DNA of 64,000 bases from CAIKZZ01 sp035524495 (GTDB taxonomy: Bacteria > Pseudomonadota > Gammaproteobacteria > Steroidobacterales > Steroidobacteraceae), in the NCBI GenBank assembly GCA_035524495.1, contig DATKOR010000078.1, forward strand, positions 1 to 64,000. The letters run 5' to 3'. The translations under genes and the position numbers were made by a program. The first letter of the stretch is position 1. Each line of letters starts with the position of its first letter. The notes beneath the pieces are model-generated. The model was not told the DNA's origin. It did not search any database and saw nothing but the letters and a program-made list of their open reading frames with translations. Positions 34,302-42,966 of this stretch are shown here, one piece after another.

Positions 34302-35870
34302 CTAGACGTTCGAGTCCGCGAACGAGGCCTTGCGCCGCGCCATGTAGTCGAGCAGCGCCTCGTCGATCGCGGGATCGAGCGGCGGCGGCTCGTACTCGGC
34401 GAGCTGGCGCTTGAAGAGCGCGTTGGCGCGCTTCGCCATGTCCTGGGCGCCTTCGGCCTCCCACTGCTCGTAGCTGTTGTTGTCGGCGAGCGGCGAGCGG
34501 TAGAACGCGGTCTCGAAGTTGGCCTGGGTGTGCGCACAGCCGAGGAAGTGCTTGCCGGGACCCACCTCGCGGATCGCGTCCATCGCCTGGCCGTTGTCCG
34601 ACATGTCGACGCCCGACAGGAACGTCTGCATCATGCCGGCCTGGTCGACGTCCATCATGAACTTCTCGTAGCCCATCGCGAGGCCGCCCTCGAGCCAGCC
34701 GGCGGTGTGCAGCACGAAGTTGACCCCGGCGAGGCAGGTCGGCAGCAGCGTGTTTGCCGACTCGTACGCGGCCTGCGCGTCGGGGATCTTCGAGGCGCAC
34801 AGCCCGCCGCCGGAGCGGAACGGGACGCCGAGTCGCCGGGCCAGCGCCGCCATCACGTAGAGCACGAGCGCGGGTTCGGGCGTGCCGAAGGTCGGCGCAC
34901 CGGACTGCATCGAGATCGAGGACGCGAAGCTGCCGAAGATCACCGGCGCGCCCGGGTTGATGAGCTGCGCGAACGCCATGCCGGCGAGTGACTCGGCGAG
35001 CGTCTGCGCCGCGGTGCCCGCCACGGTCACCGGCGACATCGCGCCCGCGAGGATGAACGGCGTGACGATCGTCGCCTGGTTGTTGCGCGCGTAGACCTTG
35101 AGTGCCCCGAGCATCGTCGCGTCGAAGGTCATCGGCGAGTTCGCGTTGATGAGGCTCGTGAGCACGGTCTTCGGCTGGCCGCTGGCCGGGTCGGTGAACG
35201 CATCGCCGAAGGCGATCCGCGCCATGGCGACCGTGTCCTCGGCGCGTTCCTGCGCCGTGACCGAGCCCATGAACGGCTTGTCGCTGTACTTGATGTGGGT
35301 GTAGATCATGTCGAAGTGCCGCTTGTTGACCGGCAGGTCGACGGGCTCGCAGATGGTGCCGCCCGAGTGGTGCAGCGACGGGGCGAGGTAGGCGAGCTTC
35401 ACGAAGTTGCGGAAGTCCTCGATGCGCGCGTAGCGGCGACCGTCGTCGAGGCTGCGGATGAACGGCGAGCCGTAGGCGGGCGCGAACACCGTGTGCTTGC
35501 CGCCGATGACGACGCTGCGGGCGGGGTTGCGGGCGTGCTGCACGAACTCGCGCGGCGCGCTGCGCTGGACGAGCGTGCGGCACATGCCGCGCGGGAAGCG
35601 CACGCGCTCGCCCTCAACGTCGGCGCCGGCGTGCTTCCAGATCGCGAGCGCCTCCGGATCGTCGCGAAAGTCGATGCCGACCTCGCACAGGATCGTCTCG
35701 GCGTTGCGCTCGATGGTCGCGAGGCCTTCCTCGTCGAGCACCTCGTAAGTCGGAATCGAGCGCGTGATGTAGGGGATCGTGACCGCCGAGCGCGCGGCGC
35801 GGGCGGCGCGCTTGGCTTCGCGTCCGCCACCGCGGCTGCGCCGCGCCTGATTCGCCTGCTGCTCATCCAT
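34302..35870 (-). CDS. MttB-family methyltransferase (non-pyrrolysine), copy 3, in the choline/betaine transporter operon
   Basis: 522 residues. It shares with copy 2 the blocks HTVFAPAYGSPF, GGT-CEPVDLPVNKRH, YSDKPFMGSVT and LADNNSYEQWEAEGAQD. No in-frame amber codon is present, so it is of the MtgB type. It lies 59 bp downstream of the ATPase gene of a choline/betaine ABC transporter on the same strand, so it is probably co-transcribed with the importer. That makes it the best candidate in the window for a glycine-betaine:corrinoid methyltransferase producing dimethylglycine. Its methyl acceptor would be the corrinoid protein at 24998-25696. The substrate is inferred from context only. Confidence 0.88.
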   Translation of the reverse strand: MDEQQANQARRSRGGGREAKRAARAARSAVTIPYITRSIPTYEVLDEEGLATIERNAETILCEVGIDFRDDPEALAIWKHAGADVEGERVRFPRGMCRTLVQRSAPREFVQHARNPARSVVIGGKHTVFAPAYGSPFIRSLDDGRRYARIEDFRNFVKLAYLAPSLHHSGGTICEPVDLPVNKRHFDMIYTHIKYSDKPFMGSVTAQERAEDTVAMARIAFGDAFTDPASGQPKTVLTSLINANSPMTFDATMLGALKVYARNNQATIVTPFILAGAMSPVTVAGTAAQTLAESLAGMAFAQLINPGAPVIFGSFASSISMQSGAPTFGTPEPALVLYVMAALARRLGVPFRSGGGLCASKIPDAQAAYESANTLLPTCLAGVNFVLHTAGWLEGGLAMGYEKFMMDVDQAGMMQTFLSGVDMSDNGQAMDAIREVGPGKHFLGCAHTQANFETAFYRSPLADNNSYEQWEAEGAQDMAKRANALFKRQLAEYEPPPLDPAIDEALLDYMARRKASFADSNV

Positions 35871-35929
35871 GGGGGCCCGCTCTCCTGCCGCAACAATTCA
35901 GTATGGTCACGCCGACTGCCGGCGGCTGA

Positions 35930-37138
35930 TCAGTTTGCGGCATTGGCTTGCTTGGCCGCGCCATCCGCGGCCGCCAGCGCCCGGATCACGTCGGCCGACC
36001 CGCAGGCGCCGCAGAACGCGGCCCCGTCGGTCAGCAGGACCGGGTGCCCGGACTGGCGCAGCAGCTGGATCAGCGACTTGAGCGGCGTGTCGGCCGGCGC
36101 GACGGCGAGCCCCGCGCCGCGGCCATCCGGCGTGAGCGGCACCGGGCTCCCGGCGACGAAGGCCGAGGCCGGCGCGCCGTCGGCCGCGAGCACCAGCCGG
36201 TAGCGGCCCTCGGCATCGAGCGCGATTGCGCCGTCGCGGGTTTCGAGCGCGCTCCGGCCCGTCATGATCATGCGGCCGGTCAGCACGGTAAGCGGGTTCA
36301 TGTGCTGCACGAATTCGGCGACGTAGGCGTCGGCCGGCCGCAGCACGATGTCCTCCGGAGTGCCGGTCTGGACGATGCGCCCGCTCTCGAGCACCGAGAT
36401 CTGGTCGCCGAGCTTCAAGGCCTCGTCGAGGTCGTGCGTGACGAACAGGATCGTCTTCTTGACCCGTTCCTGCAGCTGGATCAGCTCGTCCTGCAGCTTG
36501 GTGCGGATCAGAGGATCCAGCGCCGAGAACGGCTCGTCCATCAGCAGGATGTCGGCGTCGGTTGCGAACGCGCGTGCGAGGCCCACGCGCTGTTGCATGC
36601 CGCCCGAGAGCTCGCTGACGTGCCGGTCGGCCCACTGCGCGAGGCCCACGAGGTCGAGTTTCTCGTCGACGATCCGGCGCCGCGTCGCGGCCGGCTCGCC
36701 GCGCAGCTCGAGCCCGAAGCCGACGTTGTCGCGCACCGTGCGCCACGGCAGGAGCCCGAACTGCTGGAACATCATCGCGATGCAGCCGCGGCGCAGGCGT
36801 CGCAGGGTCGCCGCGTCGCAGCTCGCGACGTCGACGACGGTCTCGCCGTCGTGCAGTAACACGCGGCCGCGGGTCACGGGATTGAGGCGGTTGGCCGCGC
36901 GCAACAGCGTCGACTTGCCGGAGCCGGAGAGTCCCATCAGCACCGAGATGTGGCCGCGCTCGACGGCGAGGCTGGCGCCGGCGACGCCGACGACCACGCC
37001 GCTTTCGCCCGCGATCTCGCTGCGGGTGCGGCCGGCGTCGAGCGCCGTGAGCGCCGCTTTGATGCGCGCATCGCCCGCGCGGCCGCGCTCGCGCGCGAAC
37101 AGGATGTCGACCTTCTGAAAATCGAGCGCAACGCTCAC
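35930..37138 (-). CDS. choline/glycine betaine ABC transporter ATP-binding protein (ProV/OpuAA-like)
   Basis: 402 residues from a GTG at 37138 that overlaps the permease stop codon (GTGA). Walker A is GLSGSGKST, the signature motif is LSGGMQQRVGLARA, and Walker B is ADILLMDEPFSALD followed by FVTHDLDEAL. After the ABC domain (to about 270) comes a tail resembling the CBS region of ProV, with a final part carrying CGACG. The ATPase couples ATP hydrolysis to uptake of quaternary amines. Its N-terminus FQKVDILFARERG is typical of the choline/betaine group. Confidence 0.93.
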   Translation of the reverse strand: MSVALDFQKVDILFARERGRAGDARIKAALTALDAGRTRSEIAGESGVVVGVAGASLAVERGHISVLMGLSGSGKSTLLRAANRLNPVTRGRVLLHDGETVVDVASCDAATLRRLRRGCIAMMFQQFGLLPWRTVRDNVGFGLELRGEPAATRRRIVDEKLDLVGLAQWADRHVSELSGGMQQRVGLARAFATDADILLMDEPFSALDPLIRTKLQDELIQLQERVKKTILFVTHDLDEALKLGDQISVLESGRIVQTGTPEDIVLRPADAYVAEFVQHMNPLTVLTGRMIMTGRSALETRDGAIALDAEGRYRLVLAADGAPASAFVAGSPVPLTPDGRGAGLAVAPADTPLKSLIQLLRQSGHPVLLTDGAAFCGACGSADVIRALAAADGAAKQANAAN

Positions 37139-38976
37139 TGATTGTCTCCGTGTTCGGCGGGGCGGGTCATGCGGTCGAGGATGATCGCGAGCAGCACGAT
37201 CGCGAGGCCGGCCTCGAACCCCATGCCGACCTGCACCGTATTGAGCGCGCGCACCACCGGCACGCCGAGGCCTCCGGCGCCGACCAGCGCCGCGATCACG
37301 ACCATCGACAGGCTCAGCATGATGCACTGCGTGATGCCGGCGATGATCGTCGGTGCGGCGCTCGGCAGCTCGACCTTCACGAGCCGCTGCAGCCGGGTCG
37401 CGCCGAAGGCATCGCCGGCTTCGATGAGCGCCGTCGGCACCGACGAGATCCCGAGGTGCGTCAGCCGGATCGGCGCCGGCAGCGCGAAGATGACCGTCGA
37501 GATGAGCCCCGGCACGACGCCGAGGCCAAAGAGCACCAGCGTCGGCGTCAGATACACGAAGGTCGGGAGCGTCTGCATCAGGTCGAGCACCGGGCGCATG
37601 ACGGCGTAGAACGCCGGCCGGCGGGCGGCCACGATGCCGAGCGGCACGCCGAGCGCGGTCGAGACGAACGCCGCGACCAGCACCAGCGTCAGCGTCTCGA
37701 GCGTGGCGGCCCAGTAGCCCTGGTTGACGATGAAGAGGAGCGCCGCCGCGACGAAGAGCGCGAGCGGCCACGAGCGGCGCAGCCACAGCGCCGCGAGCGC
37801 GATGGCGGCGATCAAGAACGGTGCCGGGACGCCGGTCAGCAGCGCCTGCACCGCATCGGTGCTCGCGCGCACGACCGTCGAGAGGCCGTCGAACACGCCC
37901 ATGCCGTGGTGCTTGACGTAGTCGACCGCGCGCGTGACGGCGTCGCCGACCGGGATCTTGTGCGAGGTGACCCAGGCCTCGAAGGCGGCGACCGGCTTCG
38001 TGCCGGCGTGCTGAGCGAGCAGGTCGCGGGCCGGGGCGCCGTCGAAGTGCGTGACGCCCTCGAGCCACGGCGCGACCCAGTCGGGGTGCTTCTTGATCCA
38101 GCCGGCGGCGGCATCGTCGGGCGACTCGTGGTCGTCCAGAATGCGCGCCTCGAGCTCGCTCAGGCCATCCACGGTCAGCTTGAAGTTCTTGAGCAGTCGC
38201 CCGACGTTCGGGCACGCCTCGACATAGCCGGCCCGGGTGTTGGTGTAGATCGCCGCGCCGCCGTAGTTCGGTCCGAAGGTGTCGTCGCCGCCCGTCAGGT
38301 AGCGCAGGCTGAAGCGCATGTTCATCGGGTGCGGCGCCCAAGCGAGGAACACGATCGGCTGCTTGAACCGCACCGCGCGTTCGACCTCGGCGAGCATTCC
38401 CTGCTCGCTCGACTCGACGAGCTTGAAGTCGCCGAGTCCGAAGCGGTTCTCCTGGATGAGCTTCAGGATCAGGCGATTGCCGTCATTGCCGGGCTCGATG
38501 CCGTAGATCGTCTGCTTGAGTGGCGCCGCGAAGCGGTTGATGTCGGCGAAGTCCTTGAGGCCCGCGTCGAAGGTGTAGTCCGGCACCGCCAGCGTGTACT
38601 TCGCGCCCTCGAGGTTGGCGCCGACGACGTCCACCGAGTGATCCGCGACGTACGGACGCCGGTCCGCCTCCTGCGAGGGCATCCAGTTGCCGAGGAAGAT
38701 GTCGAGGTCCCGGTTCTTCAGGGACGCGTACGTGACCGGTAGCGACAGCACGGTGATCGCCGGCTGGTAGCCGAGTTCGTGGACGAGGTGACCGAAGAGG
38801 GCGGTGGTCGCGGTCGTGTCGGTCCAGCCGATGTCGGCGAGCCTGACCGCGCGGCAGCTTTGCGGATCGACGGCGAGGGCGCTCGCGGGGCCGAGCGCGA
38901 CCAGGATCGAGAGGACCACGAGCCCGCGGCGCGCCGCGGCGATGAAGGCCGCGCGGCGCGGCGGCGCACAACTCAT
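37135..38976 (-). CDS. fused substrate-binding / permease protein of choline-betaine ABC transporter
   Basis: 613 residues combining two usually separate subunits. A signal or anchor helix (about 17-35) leads to a ChoX/ProX-like binding domain (about 40-340) with VRLADIGWTDTTATTALF, DIFLGNWMPSQEADRRPY and VFLAWAPHPMN. After a short linker, a ProW-like permease (about 345-600) follows with several membrane helices and an EAGDAFGATRLQRLVKVELPSAAPTIIAGI loop for ATPase contact. GGGAG lies before the ATG. Both the binding domain (Trp- and Asp-rich) and the permease point to choline, glycine betaine or a similar quaternary amine. It heads the operon ending with MttB copy 3. Confidence 0.92.
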   Translation of the reverse strand: MSCAPPRRAAFIAAARRGLVVLSILVALGPASALAVDPQSCRAVRLADIGWTDTTATTALFGHLVHELGYQPAITVLSLPVTYASLKNRDLDIFLGNWMPSQEADRRPYVADHSVDVVGANLEGAKYTLAVPDYTFDAGLKDFADINRFAAPLKQTIYGIEPGNDGNRLILKLIQENRFGLGDFKLVESSEQGMLAEVERAVRFKQPIVFLAWAPHPMNMRFSLRYLTGGDDTFGPNYGGAAIYTNTRAGYVEACPNVGRLLKNFKLTVDGLSELEARILDDHESPDDAAAGWIKKHPDWVAPWLEGVTHFDGAPARDLLAQHAGTKPVAAFEAWVTSHKIPVGDAVTRAVDYVKHHGMGVFDGLSTVVRASTDAVQALLTGVPAPFLIAAIALAALWLRRSWPLALFVAAALLFIVNQGYWAATLETLTLVLVAAFVSTALGVPLGIVAARRPAFYAVMRPVLDLMQTLPTFVYLTPTLVLFGLGVVPGLISTVIFALPAPIRLTHLGISSVPTALIEAGDAFGATRLQRLVKVELPSAAPTIIAGITQCIMLSLSMVVIAALVGAGGLGVPVVRALNTVQVGMGFEAGLAIVLLAIILDRMTRPAEHGDNQ

Positions 38977-39031
38977 GCAGTCTCCCTTGACCCCGCCGAT
39001 GCCGGATCGGCATCATCGGCCGACGCCCGAC

Positions 39032-39061
39032 TGAATAGCTGTTCAATCGCCTCGCTGTCAA
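39032..39061 (-). promoter_or_regulatory. promoter of choline/betaine transporter with overlapping palindromic operator
   Basis: On the minus strand a perfect -35 TTGACA (39061-39056) is followed, 18 bases on, by TATTCA (39037-39032). The -10 lies inside the near-perfect palindrome TGAAtAGCTgTTCA (39032-39045), similar in style to the TTGAAC/GTTCAA half-sites of known BetI operators. This is a likely repressor site controlling the transporter and perhaps the divergent bet genes. Confidence 0.55.
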
Positions 39062-39189
39062 GGGCGGGGCCGGGTAGTAAGTCATTGATAGACAAGAGCG
39101 GAATTCCCACGATTGGCGGCCTTGGCAACCGGTTCCGGACGCCATCGGCGATCGGCCGGAGCGCCTGAGGACGGGCCGGGAGCAAGACG

Positions 39190-41292
39190 CTGAACACCCA
39201 GTCAAACAAGCCCGGCGAGCCGGCCACGCCGGAGGCGGGTCGCGGTGCCGCCGTCGAGCGCCTCGAGGAGGACCGGCGCGACCAGCTGATCGAGGTCGCG
39301 ATCGATTGTCTCGCCGAACTTGGCTTCGTGGGAAGCACGCTCGCGCAGATCGCGGGGCGCGCCGGCGTCTCGGCCGGGCTGATCGCTCACTACTTCGACG
39401 ACAAGGACGGGTTGCTCGAGGCGGCATTTCGGCGCCTGAGCCGCCGCGTGCACGCGAACGTGCGCGCCAAGCTCCGCCAGGCCCGCACCCCGCGCGGCCG
39501 CGTGCAGGCGATCATCGATGCGAACCTCGCGCCGGAGGAGTTCAACCCGCGCACCGCCTACGCCTGGCTCGCGTTCTGGGGACAGCTGCTGCACGTCGAG
39601 CGCCTGCGCCGCGTCCAGACCGCGTACCAGCGCCGGATGCTCTCGAACCTCAGGCACGCGCTCAGGCAGCTCCTGCCGGACGCCGAGGCGACTGCGCTCG
39701 CGGCGATGATCGCGGCGATGATCGACGGCGTGTGGCTGCGCGCGGCGCTCTCGAACTGGCGGGAGTCCGACAGCGAGGGGGCGCGGGCGCTGCTGACCGC
39801 GTTCGTCGAGGGCCGCCTCAAGGAACGCGCGCTGCCCCCCGCAGCCGAGCGCACCGGCGCCGCGCCCGCGGCCAGCGCCGCGCGGCCGGGGCACTTTCGC
39901 ACGATCAATCCGGCGACCGGCGCGACGCTCGCCGAGATCCGCATTGACGGCGCCTCCGAAGTCGACACCGCGGTCGCGACCGCGGTCGAGGCCCAGCGCC
40001 GCTGGGCGGCGATGACCGGGACGGACCGCGGCCGCATACTGCGCCGTGCCGCCGACCTGCTGCGCGCGCGCAACCGCGAGCTCGCCGAGCTCGAGACACG
40101 CGATACCGGCAAGCCGATCCAGGAGACGAGCGTCGTCGACGTGATCTCGGGCGCCGACTGCCTGGAGTATTTCGCGGGCGTCGCCGCGACGATCGCCGGC
40201 GAGCACCTTGATCTCGGACCTGCTGCCTTCGGCTATACGCGTCGCGAGCCGCTCGGCGTCGTCGCCGGCATCGGTGCATGGAACTACCCGCTGCAGATCG
40301 CCTGCTGGAAGTCGGCGCCGGCGCTCGCCTGCGGAAACGCGATGCTGTTCAAGCCCGCCGAGCTCACGCCGCTGACGGCGATCGAGCTTCGCAAGGTCTA
40401 CGACGCCGCCGGGCTGCCCGCGGGCGTGTTCCAGGTCGTGCAGGGCTTCGCCGACACCGGCCGGCTGCTGACGCGCCACCCGGCGATCCGCAAGGTGTCG
40501 CTGACCGGCGAGGTGGGGACCGGCAAGGCGGTGATGGGCGATGCGGCCGGAACTCTGAAGTACGTGACGCTCGAGCTCGGCGGCAAGTCGCCGCTCATCG
40601 TGTTCGACGACGCCAAGCTCGACAACGCCGTCGGCGGCGCGCTGCTCGCCAACTTCTATTCGGCGGGCGAGGTGTGCTCGAACGGCACGCGCGTGTTCGT
40701 GCAGCGGCGCGTCAAGGCGGCGTTCCTCGAGCGCCTGAAGGCGCGCGTCGCGGCGATGCGCGTCGGCGACCCGCTCGACCCGCGCACCCAGGTTGGCGCG
40801 TTGATCTCCGAGGCCCACATGGAGAAGGTGCTGGGCTACATCGCCCGCGGCCGCAGCGAGGGTGCACGGGTGCTCATCGGCGGTCGCCGGGTGACGAGCG
40901 GCGACCTCGCCAACGGCTTCTTCGTCGAGCCGACGGTGTTCGACGGCTGCCACGACGACATGGCGGTGGTTCGCGAGGAAATCTTCGGGCCGGTCATGAC
41001 GGTGCTTGAGTTCGACGACGAGGACGAGGTCGTCGCGCGCGCCAATGCGACCGAGTTCGGGCTCGCGGCCGGCGTGTTCACGAGCGACCTGACGCGGGCG
41101 CACCGCGTGATCGCGCGCCTCGAGGCCGGCACCTGCTGGATCAACCACTACAACGTCACGCCGATCGAGCTGCCGTTCGGCGGCTACAAGCGCTCGGGCC
41201 TCGGTCGCGAGAACGGCCGCGCGGCGATCGAGCACTACACGCAGCTGAAGAGCGTCTACGTCGCGATGGGCGACGTCGAATCGCCGTACTGA
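39190..41292 (+). CDS. betB: BetI repressor fused to betaine aldehyde dehydrogenase (BetI-BetB fusion)
   Basis: One uninterrupted frame encodes about 700 residues. Residues 1-216 are a BetI-like TetR regulator: DQLIEVAIDCLAELGF, the helix-turn-helix STLAQIAGRAGVSAGLIAHYF at about 49-69, then the BetI ligand domain with AYAWLAFWGQLLHVERLRRVQ. A 20-residue Ala/Pro linker leads at about 237 straight into INPATGATLAEI, some 20 residues into a normal BetB. Catalytic Glu462 (LELGGKSP) and Cys496 (SAGEVCSNGTR) are present. There is no ATG, GTG or TTG in frame across the junction from which BetB could start alone. The frame is open from 39169; the only start that includes the whole DNA-binding domain is CTG at 39190, with GGGAG seven bases upstream, since the next GTG (39328) falls inside the HTH region. 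BetB oxidises betaine aldehyde to glycine betaine. Confidence 0.88.
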   Translation: MNTQSNKPGEPATPEAGRGAAVERLEEDRRDQLIEVAIDCLAELGFVGSTLAQIAGRAGVSAGLIAHYFDDKDGLLEAAFRRLSRRVHANVRAKLRQARTPRGRVQAIIDANLAPEEFNPRTAYAWLAFWGQLLHVERLRRVQTAYQRRMLSNLRHALRQLLPDAEATALAAMIAAMIDGVWLRAALSNWRESDSEGARALLTAFVEGRLKERALPPAAERTGAAPAASAARPGHFRTINPATGATLAEIRIDGASEVDTAVATAVEAQRRWAAMTGTDRGRILRRAADLLRARNRELAELETRDTGKPIQETSVVDVISGADCLEYFAGVAATIAGEHLDLGPAAFGYTRREPLGVVAGIGAWNYPLQIACWKSAPALACGNAMLFKPAELTPLTAIELRKVYDAAGLPAGVFQVVQGFADTGRLLTRHPAIRKVSLTGEVGTGKAVMGDAAGTLKYVTLELGGKSPLIVFDDAKLDNAVGGALLANFYSAGEVCSNGTRVFVQRRVKAAFLERLKARVAAMRVGDPLDPRTQVGALISEAHMEKVLGYIARGRSEGARVLIGGRRVTSGDLANGFFVEPTVFDGCHDDMAVVREEIFGPVMTVLEFDDEDEVVARANATEFGLAAGVFTSDLTRAHRVIARLEAGTCWINHYNVTPIELPFGGYKRSGLGRENGRAAIEHYTQLKSVYVAMGDVESPY

Positions 41293-41303
41293 CGGGTCCG
41301 GAC

Positions 41304-42962
41304 GTGGACGAACAGACCTTCGACTACGTGATCGTCGGCGCGGGCTCCGCCGGCTGCGTGCTGGCCAACCGGCTGACCGAGGACGGGCGGCACACGGTGC
41401 TGCTGCTCGAGTACGGCGGCTCTGACGCCTCGATCTTCATACAGATGCCGTCCGCGCTCGCGATCCCGATGAACCGCGAGCGCTACAACTGGTTCTACCA
41501 CACCGAGCCCGAGGCTGGCCTCGGCGGGCGCGTGATGCACACGCCGCGCGGCAAGGTGCTCGGCGGCTCCTCGTCGATCAACGGGCTCGTCTACATCCGC
41601 GGCAACGCGCTCGACTACGAGCGCTGGGAAGCCGAGGGTGCGCGCGGCTGGGGCTACCGGCATGTGCTGCCGTACTTCAGGCGCGCCGAGCGGCGCGAGG
41701 AGGGCGGCGACCGCTATCGGGGTGGCGACGGCCCGCTCGGCACGCGCTACGGAACCGTCCGCAACCCCTTGCACGCGGCCTGGCTCGAGGCCGCGCGCCA
41801 GGCCGGCTATCCGCTGACCTCCGACGTCAACGGCTTCCAGCAGGAAGGCTTTGGCCGCATGGACATGACCGTCGACCACGGCGTGCGTGCGAGCGCGGCG
41901 AACGCCTACCTGAAGCCCGCCCGCAGCCGTCCCAACCTCGCGATCGAGACCGGAGCGCTCGCGAGCGCCGTCGCGTTCGAGGGGCGCCGCGCCGTCGGCG
42001 TGCGCTACCAGCAGGGTGGCCGCGAGCGCACGGTGCGGGCGCGAAGCGAGGTGCTGCTGTGCGCGGGTTCGATCGGCTCGCCGCAGCTCCTCAAGCTCTC
42101 GGGCGTCGGCGCTGCCGCGGAACTCGCCGCGCTCGGCATTCCGGTGGTGCACGACCTGCCCGGGGTCGGCGAGAACCTGCAGGATCACCTCGAGGTCTAC
42201 TTCCAGGTCGCCTGCAAGGAGCCGATCACGCTCTACTCGGCGATGAATCCGCTCGCCAAGCTCGCGATCGGCGTGCGCTGGATCCTGTTCAAGGACGGGC
42301 TCGGCGCCACCAACCACTTCGAGACCTGCGGCTTCATCCGCAGTCGCGCCGGCGTCCGGTTCCCGGATATCCAGTACCACTTCCTGCCGATGGCCGTCAG
42401 CTACGACGGCTCCTCGCTCGCGCGCGAGCACGGCTTCCAGGCACACGTCGGCCCGATGCACTCGAAGAGCCGCGGCTGGGTGCGCCTCAAGTCGCGCGAT
42501 CCGCACGACACGCCGCGCATCCTCTTCAACTACATGAGCCATCCCGACGACTGGGTCGAGTTCCGTGCCGCGGTGCGCCTGACGCGCGAGCTCTTCGCGC
42601 AGCCGGCCTTCGACCGCTACCGCGCGCGCGAGATCGCGCCCGGCGCCGATGCGCAGTCGGACGAGCAGATCGACGAGTTCATCCGGCAGAAGGTCGAGAG
42701 CGCCTACCATCCGTCGTGCTCCTGCAAGATCGGGGCGGCGGACGACCGCATGGCGGTCGTCGACCCGGAGGCGCGCGTCTACGGCCTCGAGGGGCTCAGG
42801 GTCGTCGACTCCTCGATCATGCCGTCGATCACGAACGGCAACCTCAACGCGCCGACGATCATGCTCGCCGAGAAGTTGAGCGATCACATCCGCGGCCGCT
42901 CGCTGCCGCCCTCCGACGCGCCTTACTACGAGGCGCCGAACTGGCAGACCAGGCAGCGCTGA
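41304..42962 (+). CDS. betA: choline dehydrogenase
   Basis: A 552-residue GMC-family flavoenzyme that oxidises choline to betaine aldehyde at the membrane. The FAD motif DYVIVGAGSAGCVLANRL is at 7-24. GMC signatures are GKVLGGSSSINGLVYIRG and GSIGSPQLLKLSGVG. The active-site His lies in SAYHPSCSCKIG, and the C-terminal NGNLNAPTIMLAEK completes the fold. The length matches BetA. GTG start at 41304, 11 bp after the fusion gene, so the two are co-transcribed. It ends four bases from the convergent transporter gene. Confidence 0.95.
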   Translation: MDEQTFDYVIVGAGSAGCVLANRLTEDGRHTVLLLEYGGSDASIFIQMPSALAIPMNRERYNWFYHTEPEAGLGGRVMHTPRGKVLGGSSSINGLVYIRGNALDYERWEAEGARGWGYRHVLPYFRRAERREEGGDRYRGGDGPLGTRYGTVRNPLHAAWLEAARQAGYPLTSDVNGFQQEGFGRMDMTVDHGVRASAANAYLKPARSRPNLAIETGALASAVAFEGRRAVGVRYQQGGRERTVRARSEVLLCAGSIGSPQLLKLSGVGAAAELAALGIPVVHDLPGVGENLQDHLEVYFQVACKEPITLYSAMNPLAKLAIGVRWILFKDGLGATNHFETCGFIRSRAGVRFPDIQYHFLPMAVSYDGSSLAREHGFQAHVGPMHSKSRGWVRLKSRDPHDTPRILFNYMSHPDDWVEFRAAVRLTRELFAQPAFDRYRAREIAPGADAQSDEQIDEFIRQKVESAYHPSCSCKIGAADDRMAVVDPEARVYGLEGLRVVDSSIMPSITNGNLNAPTIMLAEKLSDHIRGRSLPPSDAPYYEAPNWQTRQR

Positions 42963-42966
42963 CGGG

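Noticed and set aside
39328..41292. Start of the BetI-BetB protein at the GTG at 39328
   Set aside because: It would delete the first helices of the BetI DNA-binding domain, although the frame upstream encodes them well (DQLIEVAIDCLAELGF). A CTG with a good GGGAG site includes them.
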